From positions 37,076,001-37,140,000 of the forward strand of contig OU612065.1 of the NCBI GenBank assembly GCA_914767715.1: 64,000 nt of DNA. Direction: 5' to 3'. The DNA is from Membranipora membranacea. Lineage: Eukaryota > Bryozoa > Gymnolaemata > Cheilostomatida > Membraniporidae. The notes below the pieces were generated by a model. The model did not search any database. It was not told where the DNA came from and was given only the letters and a program-made list of their open reading frames with translations. Below, piece by piece: positions 25,668 through 37,736 of this stretch; positions within the stretch are counted from its first letter, which is position 1, and each line of letters opens with the position of its first letter. The position numbers were made by a program, and so were the translations under genes.

Positions 25668-26842
25668 TATTACAAGCTCACTTGACAAATCTTACAAAAA
25701 TTCAATGGATGAAATGTTCAACAAGAAAAGAAGTCTAAAATAGATATAAAAAATAGTATATTGGTATAACCTATACACATATAAAGTACATAAATGATCA
25801 TTGCTAAATTAAATCACAATAGCTTTTTTAAGTGTTTGGTATCTGTGTCTGTTATATTATTTTACCCAGCGATCCCCCATCTAATAATAAATGTCTTTTT
25901 TTTGCCCGTGATGCCCTATTCTATATGAAGTCTTTTCATTTTCACAGTAAACAAACCTAGTAATTGAGAGTGTGTGGAGTAATGACCAATTATGAGTATA
26001 CATTCCTATTTTAAACAAAAAATTGAGGTATTTTGTCCTTATTTACATAACAGCACTTGCCAAAAAAGTAAGCATTTTACAGAGGAGCAGACACATTACC
26101 TATTTGATATTACGATCTGATGAGAATAGTGCCACAGTTTTAGGTCTTCTTGCCAGGACTGCTAGTTACCACTGCTTCAAGAGTCTGGTCTAATTCACAT
26201 TTATACCACCAAAAGTCATTTCATGATTTCTGCTGTCATTGTTTCACTTTCGGCGATCAATTCTCATCCTGCTAGTAATATTTTAGATGTCAAAGTGAAA
26301 AATAGACTTTTTGCAGAAAAGATCCGTTTCTGCAGCAAGGTCATTGTTATATGAATTCATAGAGAGGTATGAAGTTCCCTAGAGGAGTGAAACAAGGTTA
26401 TTCCAAGGATAAATTTCTGATTTATTGTTGACGTGGGTTGGTCTGATATTGCCAGACATCCTAGATAGAGAGCCAATTATTGACATTTCAGCTCCGACGC
26501 TTGAGGGATCATAACTCGACAATTTGTTTATTCATTTCGATTTGATTGCCTTTTTCCTGAGTGGCTCATGTGTATCTCCAAATAAATCTGTTTAGTGAAT
26601 TTCAAAGAAATCATAGTTTTGATTGTCTGTAGCTTGGCTGATAGCACATATGATTCTGTGAATGCTGTACTATAGAGTGTAGATGAACGAATCATTATCT
26701 GTCCATGTCTGTAGTCTCTCTGAAGAAAAAAAGGGATAGAATGGACGACTTGACGAGAGATTCAATACAACACCATGTGTAATAACACATACCCTAGCTG
26801 GCTGACGATCCTATAAATCGCTAATTGTATGACTTTTGTATA
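25668..26842. other. Intergenic part of the left arm
   Basis: Lies between the aquaporin 5' end and the 3' flank of the caspase-like gene and is mirrored in the right arm at about 43960-45130. No exon was recognised; the short open frames do not stay equally open in both arms. Confidence 0.45.
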
Positions 26843-27153
26843 ACTACAAGGCCCTGTTTATGACAAAACAAGGGGTGGGCTGCCCCTAAAGAGGGACGCA
26901 AGTTACCCGAAGTCCTCGTACTGAGAGTGTGATACATCCTAGATAACTAGAATGCATCCTAGAGGTGAGGCCATGGTGGACCTCCTAATCATAAGTGTGC
27001 AGCAAGCTGTCAGAAACTGAAACAGGCACTAATCAGCTATTGGCAGTGACACTTTGATCTTAGCCAATAGGCCGAGAAGCAATCTACTACAAGGCCCTGT
27101 TTATGACAAAACAGAGGGTGGGCTGCCCCTAAAGAGGGACGCAAGTTGCCTGC
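26843..27153 (-). mobile_element. U2-snRNA-headed SINE-like repeat, copy A (left arm)
   Basis: On the minus strand a unit of about 242 bp starts near 27084 with a block matching the U2 snRNA 5' end (gattgcttctcggccta, then ttggctaagatcaaagtg). It continues through a hairpin region and a body with ctaggatgcattctag, and ends at 26843 with a tail containing gcgtccctctttaggggcag and aacagggccttgtagt. A second copy of the tail (27086-27153) precedes the head, so the element looks like the remains of a tandem dimer. Confidence 0.75.
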
Positions 27154-27807
27154 CTGCTGTGAGATTATTTAAATCTTGATTTGGTGATGAAACACTCAAA
27201 GTACAAACACAATATATTTGCAATAAAGTATATAAAAGTGAAATTAATTTGGTTTATCTTTTTCTTTTTAACATCATAAAATATATATTACGAATGACAG
27301 TGAAACAGGAAGCGCTTAAAAATGTAGAAAAAACACGACCATTCTTAAAAAGAGAAGATTTGTATGTTAGATCAATCTTATACGCAATCTCGAAATTATA
27401 TCTATATGGTTGAGCCACCAAACAGCCCTTTCTTAAAATAACTACCGTTTGTTATTTTTGTTAAAACTGTTGTTGCAAATTGAATACTAGAACAATGCGT
27501 GGTAACAGCATGCATTTGCTTTCGCTCACATGTATATATATATAAAAAAAAACACAAAATCACTTCACTAATGTTGGCAACGGAGTCTAACACCTCCTTA
27601 CTGTGTATCAAGGAAACCATATAGATTATTAAAACCAGGTACAAGATCCAGAACCTCAACAATTTAACCAAAACCAAATATAGCTTAAAAACTGTGTATA
27701 CTCTAACAAAGCCAGTCAGCTTACCGTCCAACACACTTTTCAGTTGCGCTCTCTGAGCGCCCTCGTAGAGGTCTCATACTCTTTAACCCCGACTGAGTCC
27801 CCAAAAT

Positions 27808-30800
27808 TCAGTTTTCCAAGCTTCCATTTGCAAAAGCTGCGTTTAGTACTATAGGGTCAAAAAGGGTTGACCTCAGTTCTGGTGTTTGAAAGTTCGAGCT
27901 TTTCGCTCTCATTGTCGCACATGCTCTAGCAAACATAGTGTTAATATCTGTGTGACCATCTGCTGCCTTGATTTGGTCAGCGATTGCCCCTGTAAATATT
28001 CCCCTTCTAGCACGCCCTCCTGTCACAGTGGACATTAAAAGTACTGTATTAGGCCTGGTTAACGTAATATGGCGATCAACTCTTACTGCACATCTTGACG
28101 TCGTCAGTGCAATAGAACTCTGGCATGCCTGAACTAACATCACCTGCATTGAGGAAAAAACAAGTTGTTCAGCAATAAAACTTTCAAATAATTTACAATT
28201 CAACAGTTGATTGATATATCGAATGGTTCAATTCGAAATTCTCATTACATAAGTACAAAGTGTTGCGGGATGAACAGAAATAAAGAAGAGATAAAAGTTT
28301 GCAATCAGAGACTAACCATTGGCACAGTGCTTGGCAGTCTTGTGCTGAACTGCTCTAGAAGATGGTTCAGTGACATCTCGCCACCCTCTCTGTTTTTCAG
28401 TATCCCACCAGCACCATGAGACATGATACACACAATCAGCACTGAGCAGGACTCATCGATATAACTGTCGATGTACTGATGAATGATGTTTCCCAGCTGG
28501 TAGTCATTGTCCCACTCAGATCTGACAACAGCACAGCCGGCGCTTGTGAGCGCATTATCCAAATTTACTGCTTCCTCTACAGCTCCTTTTCTGTTATGAA
28601 TGTTGTATAGAATCAATCCACAGTGACTAGGTTTTGAATATCCACCGGGTTTCTGAATACCTGCTGATATAAAACTATAGTTTAAAATCAGCCCTATCTA
28701 CCTCATGATTTTTTGCATATTGAACACGATGTCTTGAATAAGTTGAGCAAGCCCTTCACTTGCATTCCGAACTTTACTCTGCATTTGGTTATAAGAGTGT
28801 AATCTTATGGTATAAAAATCAAAAGGGATCCCATGATAGATGCCATAAAATAGACACACCATCATACCTTGAAGAACTGACTAAATGGCATTCTCTTGGT
28901 AGGCTATGTAGTTGATCATATTAAAACTCCCAAGCTATAAAAAATGGGCACTCCCTTATCTAGCTACAAATCGGTCGATTGTGACTACTTTTTATTAGTT
29001 GTAACATATATATGCCCGATCGATTCACATATTGTGTAGACTTAATTGACAATTTCCCATTGGAAAACAAATCACCGGTCATGATTTGATGCGCTGACTC
29101 TGTGGATGCTCTTATCCTTCCATCTGTAATATCAATAATTCACAGTGTTACTTACTCTTAGACTCATTTGGTTTGACCTGGCAGGTTAGGTCTGTCTACC
29201 TTTGAAGTAGCCTATCTTGACAAGCTTTGTTCGGTGGGCAAAGCTTGTCAAACCGAACAAAGCTTGTCAAGACAGGCTACCCATGAAGATGACCACCTAA
29301 AAAAATTGATGTGCAAACCACCAAATCTTTGACTTGGTGCTAAGAAAGGGAAAGTTTTTGCGATGGCCATATGGATAAAACAAATTTGATTCCTTGCAAG
29401 TATTCAGCCATTTAGAAATATACCAACTTGCCCATTGAACAACTTTGCATACTGGAGGTTAAGTTCTGATGAGCTGAATGGCTTCTCTCTGGCCCTGAAA
29501 AAAAGTAATGAATTATTATATTATTATGAAATGAGCTGAAGGCTGTGCTCATCTTATTGTAGTGAAGGGTCTAAGTCAAAGTAGATATAAGTAAAATCCT
29601 GAAGCGATCCGCGGACTGTCTGAATCTGCAAACTTGGCAAACTGGTGCATTTCCTACAGCTTAAATCGAGCAAAATTTACATCTTTAAGCCTAAATAATT
29701 AGCTTGGCAATACCAATCAGTAGTAAGGGACAAAGAAGATAGCAGTTTTTGGAAAAAAATTTCAGGTTGGTTTTTTATTTAATTTTGCTTCCACACTTAA
29801 TATAATTTGGGGGTAAACCGAAGTCTATTATGGGTATGATTTCCTTACATACCTCCAGCTTCTTGATGTCCGTCATCGAATGGGAGACATTTTTTGAGCC
29901 GCAATCTCATTGTGACATCAGGCTCATCAGCATCGAAAACCGATCCATAGGAATATCTCTCTATGTAGGTCTCCCTTAACCTAGTAGCTTCTGAAAATTT
30001 GAGTGAAAATTTTATGAGCATGTGGTCGTAAACTGACATATGAGTATTGAATCCAGGAAGAGGTTCTTGTAAAGTATTTGCTACCAAACTGTGAAGACTG
30101 TCGGCCAACAACCAAAAGGCTTTCACTTGAGTAAGAGAATGACAGCCTTGACAAAATTAAAGACGTCATTTGTATCACCCTTTTAAGTCTGAGCACGGTC
30201 ACCTGTCTATGGCTGTGCTGGCTCTTGTATTTACTTCTTAGGCTAGGCTTTGCTTATGTTCGGAAAAGCTTGAAACTAGCTGAAGATACTAGTCCGATTG
30301 TTTTGATATTGCAGCAGAATAGCCATAGATAATTGGCCCTGTGATATCTATAACACTCAAATTGATTGACATGCTGAAAAATACTCGAGACTTGGGTACA
30401 GCTACGGCTAAGGATAAGGTCTAGGACTAAGGCTAAGGATATTCCGTCAGTGGATGGCTATGGTATCCAATAGTCCAGCATATGACCTATATGAAATATC
30501 TGTGACTTAGGAACATGACCAGGTTCCAATTGCATACTGACTTAGCCTGGCTGGTCAAGTCAGGCTAATACTGACTCTAAATAACTTTTATCTTTTTTTT
30601 CTGATTTCAAGATGAGAGAGCACAGCTTTCTACTGGTTACTTTTGGGGGAAACCCTCATAAAACTAAGGGAAGTTATCAAAGAGAGGGTTTGAAACAATA
30701 TCAACTTGATATACTTTGAAAGATTGTGTTGGACCGGAGGTACTGAGCTCCCAACCTCCTCCCCCTCTCTGCATGGCAAACACACAACAACTGAGCTATG

Positions 30801-33800
30801 TTCCCTGATACCTATACTTGTTCAAGATGATAGCAGAAATTTTTAAATGCACTGAGAAATCTGAGAATGTAGCAGGCAACCAGGTGATGTCCACACCTTT
30901 TAAAGAATGGCTACTGGCTACGGGACTGTTTGTATAGCATACCTGATATTGACAGAATAATTTCTGCTCTGAAACTTCCATGTGTGTTCGGTGTTTCTGG
31001 GACAAGCTTAAATCGGTCCTGCAATGACAGCGGTGTCGACCGTTGAAAAACATCTCGGTACAATGTTCTCAGTCGAGCTACGATCATCCTTCTGGAGCGT
31101 ACATACTGGAGTGTGTGCGGAACTTTTATGTCAACGATCATGTGCACTAAAATATTATTAACAATGAAGAAAATATTGGTGAGCGTTTTGGAACTTTTGC
31201 CCCGAAGTTTTTTACTTAATAATGATACATACAAATAGTTCATACTCATGAGAGCCTAAAGTTAAAGGGCTTAAACTTGGGTTTAATGGTCCTTGCATTT
31301 AAAATTGACACAAATGACACTGTAGGTCCGACTTCGGTTAGTTTTGGCTATACTAAAGATTTTATATGTTGTTGGGGACAATAAGGCCAAGAAATGTGAA
31401 AAAACTTTGACCAATCCAACAAAATTGAGAAGAATATGTTTTCTTTCTTATAATGTAACATATTATAGGGGAAAAAAATATGGGGCGCCTCACGCATTTG
31501 TAACCGAAAGTAACGATCAACGCCACTGTATATGTTGTTTGGCAGACAGGGTACTTGCCATAGTATTAGATGTTGTTAATCTGGTGCAGAATTGACGAAC
31601 AAATGAACACCATCACCAGGAAATTGTTAGAATTTCAACAATGTAGGACATAGGTTAATGAAAGGGAGGTGGGTTGACCAATCCAACAAAATAGAGAAGA
31701 ATATTTTTACATTTTTTCTTACAGAATTGACAAAGCTTGCAGGAACTCCAAAATATGACCCTATTTAGGTTTTCTTACCAAATCCATTCATCATAGCACT
31801 ATCATACTCTTCAAGCTGCATCCATGGTCCCTCACGTTCCGTGATTCTTATCATCTCGTCTCTGTCTGGAAAACAATGCTACTACCTTTGAACATATATA
31901 ATTATGGCAAAGATTCCACTGGTAGGCTACTGTTTCATTGACCCTGTCAAACTTGATATGACCAATACTCAAGCAGTTGAAAGAAATAATTTCTTCAAAA
32001 ACTCATATATGGAAGGTACCCTGTCTGTCAAACAATGTATTACAGTAACGTTGAAGCGCACTTTTTCCCATTCTTTACTATCATGAGGAAGAAAAAAGAC
32101 ACCACAAACATCAAATTTAAAAGTAAGTGTTGTTTATTGATGCACATACAAACAATAGAGCAAACAAGCTTGAAACTAGCTCTTTGTTTCCATGAAATCA
32201 ACCTAACCTGTTTGAGCCAAAGAGAGTCTACTGGTTCGATGGTGCTATGGTGGGCCCGCATGGCTGCGCGGTTAGCATCAAAAGCTGCAGATCGGAAGAC
32301 CCGGATTCAAGTCTTGCCAAGTTTCAGTTTGGCCTCTGCCATTGGGTACAGATACAATTCAGTTCGAGCTCAAGACATACATGGAAATACAGTGACTACG
32401 ACACAGCTTAACAACTGGTCACTCTTGTTCAGATTAACAAATTGCTAGCTCACCATAAGTGTTTGATATATATATAAACGAGCTCTCATCTTCAGATTTG
32501 TAAAGCTCTGCTTGATGAATCACTCTTAAATATATCAGCCCACTATCTGCTAGTGCATTGCTTACTGCCATATACCCGATCCCATCTCTTGCTTTAATCA
32601 CCGACACAACATCTGAAAAATATGTCACATAAAATTCAGAGTATACGCAGTGCTACTAGTTACATTGTTGCGTTGCTCTGTAATCTGGAAATTAATGTGT
32701 TAAGAAAAACAAGAGTTTTGGTTTGTATTTAAAAAGAATTTTGCAATCGCCAATCTTGTATATGAACATTCTAATAACACAGATTAGTTCTGGGAAATAA
32801 TCTGCTATCGTATGTGTTATTTTCTGATTCTCAGCGCATAAACCAGAGCGTATTATTTTTCTCATACCACTGGATTAGGAGCAGAGGACAGACATTAAGT
32901 TTAATCTAGTAATATCATACCTGATGGTGCCTCATCCCACTGAAGCGAATCTGCAAGAGAAATAAACTCAATTTGATAAAAACTTTAGCTTAAAACCCAT
33001 GGAAACTAATGAGTAACTGCTCCTGTCGGATGAAATAAACACTTTTTCTTTTCCATGATGAAGATTTAACTCGAGCACTTCCTCATGGCGTCATTCTATA
33101 GTTTTCAATGAATCTGATGATGCAGCAGCAAGTTCAACTAAAGTGACACATTATTTGTCTTAGTCTGAGCCCCCCTTAGACTTTTGCCCCTCGCCCGACG
33201 GCCCCAGCAGTTGTATGAAAATTTGAAAGCAGAGGAAACGATTTTGATTGGTTGATAGTGTGTGGCTTTTTTTTCTTATACCTATATGTTTAACAAAAAG
33301 AGGGAAATATAATGCACCGCCATTGAATTCCATATCTGGAATAGCATCATTAGCTTTCTTTTGCAAAACAAAGGGCTTGCAAAAATAGCCAGTCCCTAGT
33401 AGCAATCTAGAAATGCCCTAATCATCGACACTGTAGGGGTATAATTACTGTTTGCAATTTTGTAAACAAGACAATTTCTCAGGCTAATTATTCATGCTAC
33501 TAGGGACAGCCAATCAGATAACAGTCAGATGGGTCCCTTGTTTAGTGTCCTAACTGTATAACGCTATGATACTATTTCCATTCTAAGAGAAGAATCTAAT
33601 TCAGTGTGCACCGCACAATCATCACATCCACCCAAATGAAAGCATCCAGTACATGTAGTAATAGTTAACCTGCCAAGTAACAACTTAGGGTGGGATGATA
33701 GTATTTGAGTAAGTAAGTGGCACTTCCTTTTTGTGCAGTGTTTAGAGTACTGTTGTTATGATAACTACAAATGACTATTCTGAAAGACGAGTTATATATT

Positions 33801-35375
33801 AGCAAAATATAATTTCCGCTTGTTGATCCCTGCTCGATGATATGCATTATTAACACTACCAGATCTCACACATACCTGGGGAGGAGGGAGCAGAACTATC
33901 ACTGCTGCTTTTATCTGAAAAGGAAACGTCCAATTAGTCAATAATAGGAGTCTGACGACATATTTGTAACAAGCGGTGAGTGATTCTTAAGAATAACAGG
34001 CTAAGAGACCTAGGTCCTATGACTACACTGTGATTTGTTAGTATCAGTCAATTAGAGTTTACAAAGTATAATTCTATTTATGACACACGCGTAAGCTAAA
34101 TAAAGTGCTGAAATTGAAAATGTTTTAGTATTTTTGTACTTTTCTTTAATCTGGTGCTTATTATGATTTGATACTCTCCATGTAATAATGAGCGTTTTTT
34201 AAACTTTATTGGCGTGTCTTTCACTCGATAAGAATGATTTTAACAATCAGCCATTGAGAAAAAAGTGAGAAATATTCGATCAAGATGAAAAAGAAGGCAA
34301 TCATAGTATAGTAGTTGTTTCATAATTTGAGGCCTATAACAAATAATACATCAAATATGTGAGCAGCAGGAGTTGTCTTTAAGGCATGAATGTGGGAGCA
34401 ACTCTTAACTGCATAACACCAATAAAATGTCAAAAAATAAAGAGACAACAATCGAGTCGTTGAAACCTGATGCAAAATTTGCCCTTTTAAGCATACATAT
34501 ATATTTCAAAACGAATTTGATAACTGCACTTAGCCCCTCATATTTAGCAGGTCATAAACAAATATCAGATCAAGAACAACATAATTGTTCAACACAGTAG
34601 CTTTTTGACTGTAAACATTTTGGCCTCTATGAATCGTATACTGTCATGGGTTTGATGCATCTCCAGTCTTAGTTTTGTAGTCATTGATTCTTCAATGACA
34701 TTTTTAGAAAATAGTCATCATTTTTTACGATTTGTTAGTCGTGTTGAGCATTGATGAACGTGTCTGGCAAGCCTGACAGGGCAAGCATAAACGAACAAAG
34801 ATTTCTCTGTAGTTGATCAGTAATTTTTTTTATGGTTAAGAATCTTCTAGTAATGTTTGACACTTGATTGGCATGTTCAGAAAAGATTCCTGATGACTGA
34901 TGTTCAAAAGGTTTTCTATTTATTGCGTTTATTGGATAAAATAGAAAGGTTTAAAATATTTACAATTCTAGGAGCATTTGAGTTCGCCCTGCATAACAAA
35001 TAATATATTCCGACATGCATCGAGCTTGAGCTAACCCAAATTTCATAAAGATTTCTTTGTTTATTTCCCTTGATTTTATTTATGGTTGATTTTCCTTGCA
35101 TATAAGGGAGAACACACTGCAGCGTTAATTGTGAATTGCAAATAAAATGTACTTATTTATTTATACATATTTATGTTAGTACACTTTTTCAAAGTGGGTA
35201 CTCTTTAGTCCGCCCTCAGAAAAAACCTGTAATTGATTAATCACTGCACACAAAGCAGTGAAAATCAACCACAAAGCTAAATCAAGTACACCCTACTACA
35301 GATGACAATCCGCACAAGCATAAACAAACAGTAGTAACACTTACCAACAGGGTGTTCCATATGTACGTCAGGCAT
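27808..35375 (-). CDS. Caspase-like protein with a novel long N-terminal region and QACQS active site
   Basis: Eleven exons on the minus strand: 35375-35345 (ATG), 33914-33876, 32950-32921, 32612-32454, 31865-31779, 31146-30943, 29990-29853, 29494-29453, 29123-29076, 28660-28317 and 28143-27808 (TGA). The total is 1458 nt, 485 aa, and all phases fit. Residues 1 to about 259 are an N-terminal region with an acidic, Ser-rich start and no CARD, DED or death domain that I recognise. Residues about 260-485 are caspase-like: GLILYNIHNRKGA (Arg of the S1 pocket), catalytic His in IMSHG (about H341), catalytic Cys in VQACQSS (about C381), a strand VLLMSTVTGG replacing the usual AYSTxPG, and a C-terminal QTPELRSTL. 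QACQS departs from QACR(G), and no WRN-type S1 motif is seen in p10. It may therefore cut after a residue other than Asp or be a pseudo-protease. The whole gene lies in the left palindrome arm; the right copy lacks exons 8-11. Confidence 0.85.
29206..29282. repeat. Hairpin in intron 8 of the caspase-like gene
   Basis: Arms of about 29 bp share agcctatcttgacaagcttt and its complement around a short loop that itself repeats caaagcttgtca. This part is absent from the right arm, lying inside the segment deleted there. Confidence 0.7.
32251..32420 (+). mobile_element. tRNA-derived SINE, left-arm copy
   Basis: A tRNA-like head with a box-A-like TGGCTGCGCGGTTAGCA and a box-B-like CCGGATTCAAGTC is followed by a non-tRNA body. 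The 3' end is unclear. It lies in intron 4 of the caspase-like gene, antisense to it. The mirrored copy at 40430-40580 shows that it predates the split of the two arms. Confidence 0.6.
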
Positions 35376-36497
35376 TTCTGAACGGCGATTTACTATATTT
35401 ATTATGTTCACAAATGAGTAGTATAGCCTTTGTCACTAGTCTATAAATGAAAAAATAAATCACAATCGTTTGAAATGAACTGAATTTCAACTATGCTCAA
35501 GAGTAGAGAGTCATTCATCACTAAGTGTGAATAAAATTTTGCAAAAGTGGAAACAAAATTGTCAATGTGTGGTAGAATTCTGATTGAGGTAACTTGTCAG
35601 AACATCGAGCAATGGTGTATGAATTCAAAACTGGCATTATTTGTTGTTCTGTTTGTACGAAGAGCTTCAATTTCTTTTTACCTGGAATTAATTTGAACAT
35701 GATACCAACTATTCAGAGAATTCGTGATAGCAGTCAACTTATTTTTAACATTTCTGAGCTCTAAGCTGGAACGCTTGATAGCTTCAAAACCAGCCTGAGC
35801 CGAGCCCAGTTTCAACTGATTCCAACAAAAAGTGATAATGAAAGGCAGATTAAGAGATTTATGAATCAATCATTCTTTCTTATCAAAATATATCAATTCG
35901 GTAGACAATATCTTCGGTGCTGCTTATTTATTTCACCATCCAAAACGTTCGGCAGTATTTGGCGAACTTGATACATGGATTGGAACAAACGGAAGCTCAT
36001 AACTTACAAGGAAAACCCAATGTCTTGGAAACTTTGTATACAAGAAAAAAGCTCCATACAAGAAAAAAAACTTGAGACGCAAGAGAAAAACTCCATATAA
36101 GAAATAATGCCATACACGAGAACTCCATATTCTTACCATAGAATGTATAATATGTTTATGTAACTGATTATCGTTTGTCCTTCCTTAGTATTCTATCGCT
36201 CAGTAGAATAAAAGATCTTTAACTACGTGGTGATTTTCCTGTAGCACTCAGACCCTCTCTCTCAGTAGTTGTTACTGCAAGCTTCCAGAACAAAATGGCT
36301 GCATGGGCTGAGCTGTCACATGACATATGATGATGTAACTTTATAATTTTTTCAGGCTAAGTAGATTCACTCTAGGAACTAGTGTTTCCCCAAAAAAATG
36401 AGTGCTATTGCACATGTGAAATCCAAAAGCCTGAGTTCCAATATGAACCATAATTGGCCTCCCAAAAAACCTGTTTGTCATCTGAGTTTTTCCTTGT

Positions 36498-36620
36498 TCT
36501 GAGTTCCAATATGAACCATAATTGGCGTCGTGCCATTCCCCCTAAATTTCAATAGCCAACAGAGCGGTTAGTGACTGTTGGGGTTCCCAAAAAACCTGTT
36601 TGTCATCTGAGTTTTTCAAG
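36498..36620. other. Asymmetric centre of the palindrome
   Basis: The spacer between the arms is built from local copies. The blocks gagttccaatatgaacca and acctgtttgtcatctgag occur twice in direct order on the left side (about 36440-36497 and 36500-36618) and once inverted on the right (36621-36690). Between them is about 60 bp seen nowhere else in the arms (from gtcgtgccatt to gactgttgggg). The innermost palindrome is gagtttttc-aag-gaaaaactc at 36609-36629. Confidence 0.8.
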
Positions 36621-37736
36621 GAAAAACTCAGATGACAAACAGGTTTTTTGGGAGGCCAATTATGGTTCATATTGGAACTCAGGCTTTTGGATTTCACATG
36701 TGCAATAGCACTCATTTTTTTGGGGAAACACTAGTTCCTAGAGTGAATCTACTTAGCCTGAAAAAATTATAAAGTTACATCATCATATGTCATGTGACAG
36801 CTCAGCCCATGCAGCCATTTTGTTCTGGAAGCTTGCAGTAACAACTACTGAGAGAGAGGGTCTGAGTGCTACAGGAAAATCACCACGTAGTTAAAGATCT
36901 TTTATTCTACTGAGCGATAGAATACTAAGGAAGGACAAACGATAATCAGTTACATAAACATATTATACATTCTATGGTAAGAATATGGAGTTCTCGTGTA
37001 TGGCATTATTTCTTATATGGAGTTTTTCTCTTGCGTCTCAAGTTTTTTTTCTTGTATGGAGCTTTTTTCTTGTATACAAAGTTTCCAAGACATTGGGTTT
37101 TCCTTGTAAGTTATGAGCTTCCGTTTGTTCCAATCCATGTATCAAGTTCGCCAAATACTGCCGAACGTTTTGGATGGTGAAATAATTAAGCAGCACCGAA
37201 GATATTGTCTACCGAATTGATATATTTTGATAAGAAAGAATGATTGATTCATATATCTCTTAATCTGCCTTTCATTATCACTTTTTGTTGGAATCAGTTG
37301 AAACTGGGCTCGGCTCAGGCTGGTTTTGAAGCTATCAAGCGTTCCAGCTTAGAGCTCAGAAATGTTAAAAATAAGTTGACTGCTATCACGAATTCTCTGA
37401 ATAGTTGGTATCATGTTCAAATTAATTCCAGGTAAAAAGAAATTGAAGCTCTTCGTACAAACAGAACAACAAATAATGCCAGTTTTGAATTCATACACCA
37501 TTGCTCGATGTTCTGACAAGTTACCTCAATCAGAATTCTACCACACATCGACAATTTTGTTTCCACTTTTGCAAAATTTATTCACTCTTAGTGATGAATG
37601 ACTCTTTACTCTTGAGCATAGTTGAAATTCAGTTCATTTCAAACGATTGTGATTTATTTTTTCATTTATAGACTAGTGACAAAGGCTATACTACTCATTT
37701 GTGAACATAATAAATATAGTAAATCGCCGTTCAGAA

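Larger units (their letters stand above)
24539..36617 (+). repeat. Left arm of a giant inverted repeat (palindrome)
   Basis: Read in reverse complement, this arm matches 36621-45734 nearly base for base over exons, introns and intergenic DNA alike. The outer boundary is at about 24540, inside aquaporin intron 1: left reads (minus strand) ...gcttttaacat then cacaag, right reads ...acttttaacat then catcat. The arm is about 12.1 kb against 9.1 kb on the right, because of indels: a 513-bp hAT element (25147-25659), about 2.0 kb containing the caspase catalytic exons (about 27815-29829) and about 340 bp (about 30387-30728). Confidence 0.95.

Noticed and set aside
27402-27734. Hydrophobic 110-residue minus-strand frame
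   Set aside because: The right-arm counterpart (42720-43040) is broken by substitutions and a stop, so it is not conserved. It is most likely 3' UTR of the caspase-like gene.
28702-28787. Candidate extra exon in the caspase-like gene (minus strand)
   Set aside because: It has usable splice borders and an open phase-0 reading, but including it breaks the frame into the caspase core. Without it, all phases fit exactly.
35933-37180. Identical 68-residue open frames in both arms beside the palindrome centre (35933-36139 minus, 36974-37180 plus)
   Set aside because: Identity follows from the inverted repeat itself. The frame is made of an imperfect repeat of a ccatacaagaaa-type unit, lies upstream of the caspase-like ATG exon, and has no protein features.
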